From Callorhinus ursinus (lineage: Eukaryota; Chordata; Mammalia; Carnivora; Otariidae): a stretch of 64,000 nt of DNA. Where the stretch lies: NCBI RefSeq assembly GCF_003265705.1, contig NW_020312785.1:132616968-132680967 (forward strand), in the 5' to 3' direction. Below, one piece after another: positions 59,307 through 64,000 of the stretch (positions are counted from its first letter, which is position 1; the number at the start of each line of letters is the position of its first letter). The notes below the pieces were generated by a model. That model made no database searches, had not been told where the DNA came from, and saw only the letters and a list, made by a program, of their open reading frames with translations. A program made the position numbers and the translations under genes.

Positions 59307-59323
59307 TAAGAAAACACAGCTCA

Positions 59324-59518
59324 GGGACACCTGGGTGGCTCTGTAGTTAAGTGTCTGCCTTCGGCTCAGGTCATGATCCCGGGTTGCTGGGATTGAGCCC
59401 CACATCAGGCTCCCTGCTCAGCAGGGGTCTGCTTCTCCCTCTCCCTCTGTCTGCCATTCCCCCTGCTTGTGCGAGCACTCTCTCTCTCATAAATAATAAA
59501 AGAAAAGAAAAGAAAAGA
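59324..59518 (+). mobile_element. Carnivore SINE (SINEC)
   Basis: Perfect 17-bp duplication aagaaaacacagctcag at 59307-59323 and 59519-59535. The tail has become (AAAAG)n. Confidence 0.96.
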
Positions 59519-59544
59519 AAGAAAACACAGCTCAGTTACGATGG

Positions 59545-59800
59545 TGACAATATCTGATGTTTACTGGGTGTGCTTGCAACGTGGGGGGGCACTGTTCTGA
59601 GTATTTCATGTATAGAATCATTTAATTCTCCTCACAAAGTTGGATAACAGTTATTATCCCACTTAACAAATAAGGAACCGAGGTACAGAAAGATCAGGCG
59701 ACTTCCCCAAGATGAGCACTGGTCAAAAATGATGGAATCTAGATTCAAACCTAGGCAGTCTGGTCCAGAGTCCATGGCCTTAGCCACCGTGCTTGACTGC
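59545..59800 (+). repeat. MIR, nearly complete
   Basis: 'tttaattctcctcacaaagt', 'ataaggaaccgaggtacaga', 'ttcaaacctaggcagtctgg', 'gagtccatggccttagccac': the full MIR order. Confidence 0.8.
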
Positions 59801-60245
59801 TGTCTGCAACCCAACCATCACAAGTGCAGCTGACATTAGCGATTGCAGGAAGAATTGGAGGTGGGGTGTCTGTGGCACCTTACCCCCGCCCCCCATCCAG
59901 AGGGGCAATCACGATTCAGCCGTAGTCCACTGCCACCTGGTGAGAATTGGAGACCACCTTTGTCAGTTCTACTGATTTTTATTCAAGAAAAGTCAGAATT
60001 TAAATTTTTATGCAAATTTTCTGGATTTTAAAGTATTGAAAAACATTTAAATATCTTAAAATCCAGAAAAATGTTGCCTAGAGCCAAGAAAGCATATCTG
60101 CGGGCTGAATGTGGACTATAGGATATCTGATTGAACATCTGGTATAGACCATCTCTTCTGGACCCAGATGTACTTCCTAGATGGCTCATTATGAGCAAAA
60201 AGCAGTAAGAGAGATAAGGTGGAGAAAGGGAGAAAGTTTGTTGTT

Positions 60246-60446
60246 GGGGTGCCTGGGTGGCTCAGTCGGTTGAGTGCCTTCGCTCAGGTCATGATCCCAG
60301 GGTCCTGGGATGGAGTTCCGCGTCGGGCTCCCTGCTCGTGGAGAGCCTGCGTCTCTCTCCCTCCCTCTGCTGTTCCCCCTGCTTGTGTGCCCACTCTCTC
60401 TCACTCTCTCTCTCTGTCAAATAAAGAAAGAAAAATCTTAAAAAAA
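60246..60446 (+). mobile_element. Carnivore SINE (SINEC)
   Basis: Perfect 15-bp duplication agaaagtttgttgtt at 60231-60245 and 60447-60461. Box region 'gctcaggtcatgatcccagg'. Confidence 0.96.
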
Positions 60447-62500
60447 AGAAAGTTTGTTGTTTATGTACCTTCTTCCTTTTTTTCCTCTTTTCCGCCTCCT
60501 TTGTCCTTGTCTTCCTCCTTCAGTGGGATTATAAAGCAATTGTTAGCAACTGTTTAATCCAACTACAGTTGGACTAAATGAGCTTCCAGAACGGAGAGAA
60601 AAACTTTAGCGAGTACCAAATAAGTCAAGGAATCTAAACTACTGACTCCAGGTATGTGATTTATCTTGGACAACATAATGCTTTTTCTAGGATTACAGCA
60701 TTTCTTCAGTGCCAGGTACCCTCATTTAACACAAATTTATGAAGGACTGAGTAGGTGCCAGGCTCTGTGCTAGCCTTGAGGATGCCAGGATTAATGTTAG
60801 ATATGTCTTTGAGGATTGTTAAATCTATTAATTCTTTAACATCGTTACTATTGTTATTGTGTGAACTTATAAAGGTTACTGGTAATACAAAACAAACCAA
60901 ACAAGGGCAACAACAGAAAAGAGATAATTTAATATGAAAGAAAAAATTCTATTTTTCAGATGCTATCTAGAAAGAGTGAATGTCTGAATTAAATGAAAGA
61001 ATGATTACTTATGGATTGATTGTTACTTATTCATTTTTGCATGCCTACTTCTTTAAAGATCTAGTCTTACTATTGCTGATTGCAGTGCTTACATGTGATT
61101 CCCGAGAAAAGGGCTGGGTGTCACTTCAATCCTTTAGTTGTGCTTGTGAAGACAGAAAGCAACACTGTTGCCAGTATGTTACCTTTGTGGAAGGAGGACC
61201 ATAGTATACTTTCAATTAACTTCCTGTATTTAGGAGTTCAAAGTATACACATTAATACCAAGCAGCAACTGGATGTGGAGAAGAGGATAGTTAAGTATCC
61301 CAGATTGATGAAAAGGGTGTGATTCTCCTCAAAGTTCCCCTTTCAGAACATGAGGAAAGTGGCCAATTTTCTGTTGAAAATTCTCAGATGTTGTGTGACA
61401 GAGTGTGACAGCTTGGGGAGTGAAGCCATTTCTTCATTAAGAATAGCTATTGAACCTCTATTTCTTCTCTCTCTGAAAAGATTTGATGGCACAGGGCATA
61501 GAGAACCACAGAGCAAAGACTTGGTTCTTATTCTTAGGTTCACAATATACGATGGGCAAAATGCAGCCATTAGATGAACTGAAACTTAAGCTGATATTTA
61601 CTTTTAAAGCTACGGGGCAGGACATTTCAAGAATTTGAAGAAATTTTATAAAAACATTTTTCAAAAAAGAAACCTCAAATTTCCTTTTAGCCTCCAAGAT
61701 GTTTGAAATTGCAAGATCATATTAATGACCATTGCCAAAAAATTATAGATCAGCAATATAAATTTGAATGTTTAAAACTCTAACCACTTTGGAATTTACA
61801 GAAGCTAAGCAGTCACTCTTTTCTAACAATATTGGGACTAAAGGAGGAATTAAGAATAGAAGTAATGTATATTTAAAAGAGCAATGAAAGTATATGAATA
61901 GCACATACCCACACTAATAAGATGCAGCCCAAACTACAGCTGTTCCAGGTCCTGTACATTTCCATATGCATTTTAGAATTAACTTGACAAATATCTATAA
62001 AGCTGCGGCTTTACATGAGTTTATAAAAACAAAATGAAAAAGATGAAGTAAATGAACTAAACACTTAAATTACTATTTTAGAAAAAGAAAAACCATGTAT
62101 TCAAACGTATCTTCATTTACCTTTGTTAATTTCTTCCTTTTATTGTTGCTTTTGTTATGAAAAAAAGCCCGCTGGGATTCTCATTGGGATTACATCAAAT
62201 CTAATTCATATCTTAACAATGTGGAAGAAAAAGGCAGAGTCTTCCCCAGAAGCCCCCGGCTTCTCCTCTACTCTCAGGCCTGAATTAGGTATCCTGTCTT
62301 GCTCGTCACTGAACCTGTCTCTGTGCCTGGAAAGTTGGGGACCACTCCTGGACCTGGAGATGGCACACCACAGCCTCGCAATTGTAGGGCCGTAAGGAAT
62401 AGGAAAGGGCAAAATGAATACTTGGGTGATAACAAACACTAATTCACTGCCTAAGACATTAATCTAACGATGGAGCTGCTGGGGAAGAGTGCCAGGGGTT
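60447..62500. other. Intergenic, no gene seen
   Basis: A likely L2/MIR-type remnant at 60700-60800 ('gagtaggtgccaggctctgt'); otherwise AT-rich with short ORFs lacking motifs. Confidence 0.4.
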
Positions 62501-62529
62501 TCCTAATTGTCTGTTCATCCAGCCACTCA

Positions 62530-63220
62530 GCTATCCACGCAGCCATCCATCCACTCAAGAAATTTACTGGACACTTACTGGGTAACATTCACTATTCTAA
62601 GTACTGGGTTTATGGGAATGAAGAAGACACACAGGATCTTTCCTTTCAAGGAATTTTTATTATAAAAGAGGATACAGAAGACAAAATCAAAAACAAGTAG
62701 GTAAGGCAATTGCAGCTCCTGATGTGAGTGAGGGAGAAAGTAAAGCAAGTTGGTGTGAAAAGCTGAGAGGAGAGCTGCTCTGGACAGGGAGCTCAGGAAG
62801 CACCCCCCTCAGGAGTTCCTGTCAGTGAGCCCCAAATGATGGGCTGCTGCCTGAATTAGAAGGAAGTGCTTTCTCAGCATGGGGACAGCGCATACAGCAG
62901 CCTCCGTGTGACAACCAGTTTATGGTATTCTTGAACCTGAAAGGAGATAGTTCTGGAGACTGTGTCTCGACAGTGACATGAGAGGAGATGAGAAAGGTGG
63001 TCAGGGGCCAAATCATCCAGGAGCTTGTGGTCCCCAAAGAAGCATTATTACATTTTAGTCTAAATGCTATAAGAAGCATTATGAGCAGCAGAAGATTATA
63101 AGCAGGATTTATATTTTTAAGGTCCCTCTCGCTGTCATATAGAAAGGGAATTCAGAGTCTGTGAACTGGTCCAAGCAAGTGATGCTGGTGGCTTGAGCTC
63201 CAGGTGTTGCAATAAACATG
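62530..63220 (+). repeat. Ancient L2-like repeat(s)
   Basis: 'ggacacttactgggtaacat', 'tctaagtactgggtttatgg', later 'ccaggagcttgtggtcccca' and 'ttataagcaggatttatatt', in the style of old mammalian LINE 3' parts. Family uncertain. Confidence 0.45.
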
Positions 63221-63492
63221 GAGACCACTAGTTTCAAGAGATGCTTTGGATTAGACACTGCTGGGCTTGTTGATTAGGTGGATGACATATATTTGGATTT
63301 GGGGTGGGACGGTGACCACAGATGAAACTTGAACTGGGTTCTGTGCAAAGTTCTGATGAAATCTGCAGAAATTTTAGGATATAAGAATATACGATGAGAC
63401 AGCCACCACAAATGAGTGGAGAGAACAATTACTCATTAAATGATGCTGGCAGCCCAGCTCAGCAATTGTAGGGGGCAGGAAACTTCATTTTA

Positions 63493-63763
63493 TTTTATTT
63501 TATTTTATTTTAACATTTTTTTTTAAGTTTTATTTATTTAAGTAATCTCTATACCCAATGTGGGGCTCAAACTCATGACCGCGAGATCAAGATTTTATTT
63601 ATTTGACAGAGAGAGCACAAGCAAGGGAAGCATCAGGCAGAGGCAGAAGGAGAGGCAGGCTCCTTTCTGAGCAGGGAGCCCGATGTGGGACCCGATCCCA
63701 GGACCCTAGGATCATGACCTGAGCCGAAGGCAGATGCTTAACAACTGAGCCACCCAGGCATCC
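63493..63763 (-). mobile_element. Two carnivore SINEs, reverse, one interrupting the other
   Basis: 63500-63589 is the tail side of an older variant ('gaccgcgagatcaag'). A second SINE begins at about 63590 with a new tail (attttatttatttgacagag). Outer flanks caggaaacttcatttt / caggaaatttcactttt. Confidence 0.85.
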
Positions 63764-63863
63764 CAGGAAATTTCACTTTTAAATCTATACCTTAAATAAC
63801 GTGTCAAAATTAATTCTTGGTGATTTTAGAGTGAGAAATTTTAAAAATAAGAAATACCCTCAT

Positions 63864-64000
63864 GGGGTGCCTGGGTGGGCTCAGTGGGTTAAGCATCTGC
63901 TTTTGGCTCGGGTGATGATCCCAGTGATCCTGGGATCAAGCCCCACATTGGGCTCTCTGCTCAGCAGGGAGTCTGCTTCTCCCTCTCCCTCTGTCTGAAA
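63864..64000 (+). mobile_element. Carnivore SINE (SINEC), cut by window end
   Basis: Head 'ggggtgcctgggtgggctca', running off the window in the CT-rich part. Confidence 0.93.

Overview
This is vertebrate genomic DNA from a carnivoran, most likely an arctoid caniform (the bear, seal and mustelid group). The evidence is about two dozen copies of the tRNA-derived carnivore SINE (CAN-SINE/SINEC, recognisable by a head like 'gggcgcctgggtggctcag' and a CT-rich, AAATAAA-rich tail), carnivore-type LINE-1 copies on both strands, and a spliced mammalian gene. The canid-specific SINE head was not seen. The species call is an inference.

The only protein-coding gene I can support is EOMES (eomesodermin/TBR2), a T-box transcription factor on the minus strand. 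Its six coding exons run from the ATG at 39941 to the stop at 34905. All five introns have GT..AG ends, the joined CDS is 2124 nt (707 codons plus stop), and the T-box is intact. A TATA box at 40380-40387 and a CCAAT box at 40437-40441 lie about 440-500 bp upstream of the ATG. Candidate poly(A) signals lie at 34690-34695 and 33789-33794.

Layout: 1-28700 is rich in transposable elements. It holds a young but broken LINE-1 (1-4719), an older LINE-1 with an antisense LINE-1 fragment nested in it (14770-17405), a solo MaLR LTR (18305-18709), an antisense LINE-1 with target-site duplications (19498-20603), a mosaic of old antisense LINE-1 (20640-24180), and many SINEs. From about 29.7 to 50.5 kb there is essentially no lineage-specific SINE or LINE-1, only a few ancient MIR/MER5 relics. 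This quiet block holds EOMES, a promoter/exon-1 CpG island and several satellite CpG-rich patches (30.1, 32.4-33.4, 41.4-42.2, 47.4-48.0, 48.6 kb), the pattern of a developmental regulator surrounded by regulatory DNA. From 50.5 to 64 kb the DNA is again dense in SINE and LINE-1.

No new gene system was found. The observations most worth checking are: a 174-bp unit duplicated at 29.0 and 30.5 kb downstream of EOMES, the 29.0-kb copy sitting inside an old repeat; young LINE-1 copies whose 3' UTR is two diverged 3' ends in tandem; microsatellites that arose repeatedly at one fixed LINE-1 position; a perfect 18-bp-arm palindrome that looks like a template-switch scar; nested insertions that give a relative time order; and a motif cluster downstream of EOMES at 31.98-32.18 kb that resembles an enhancer.
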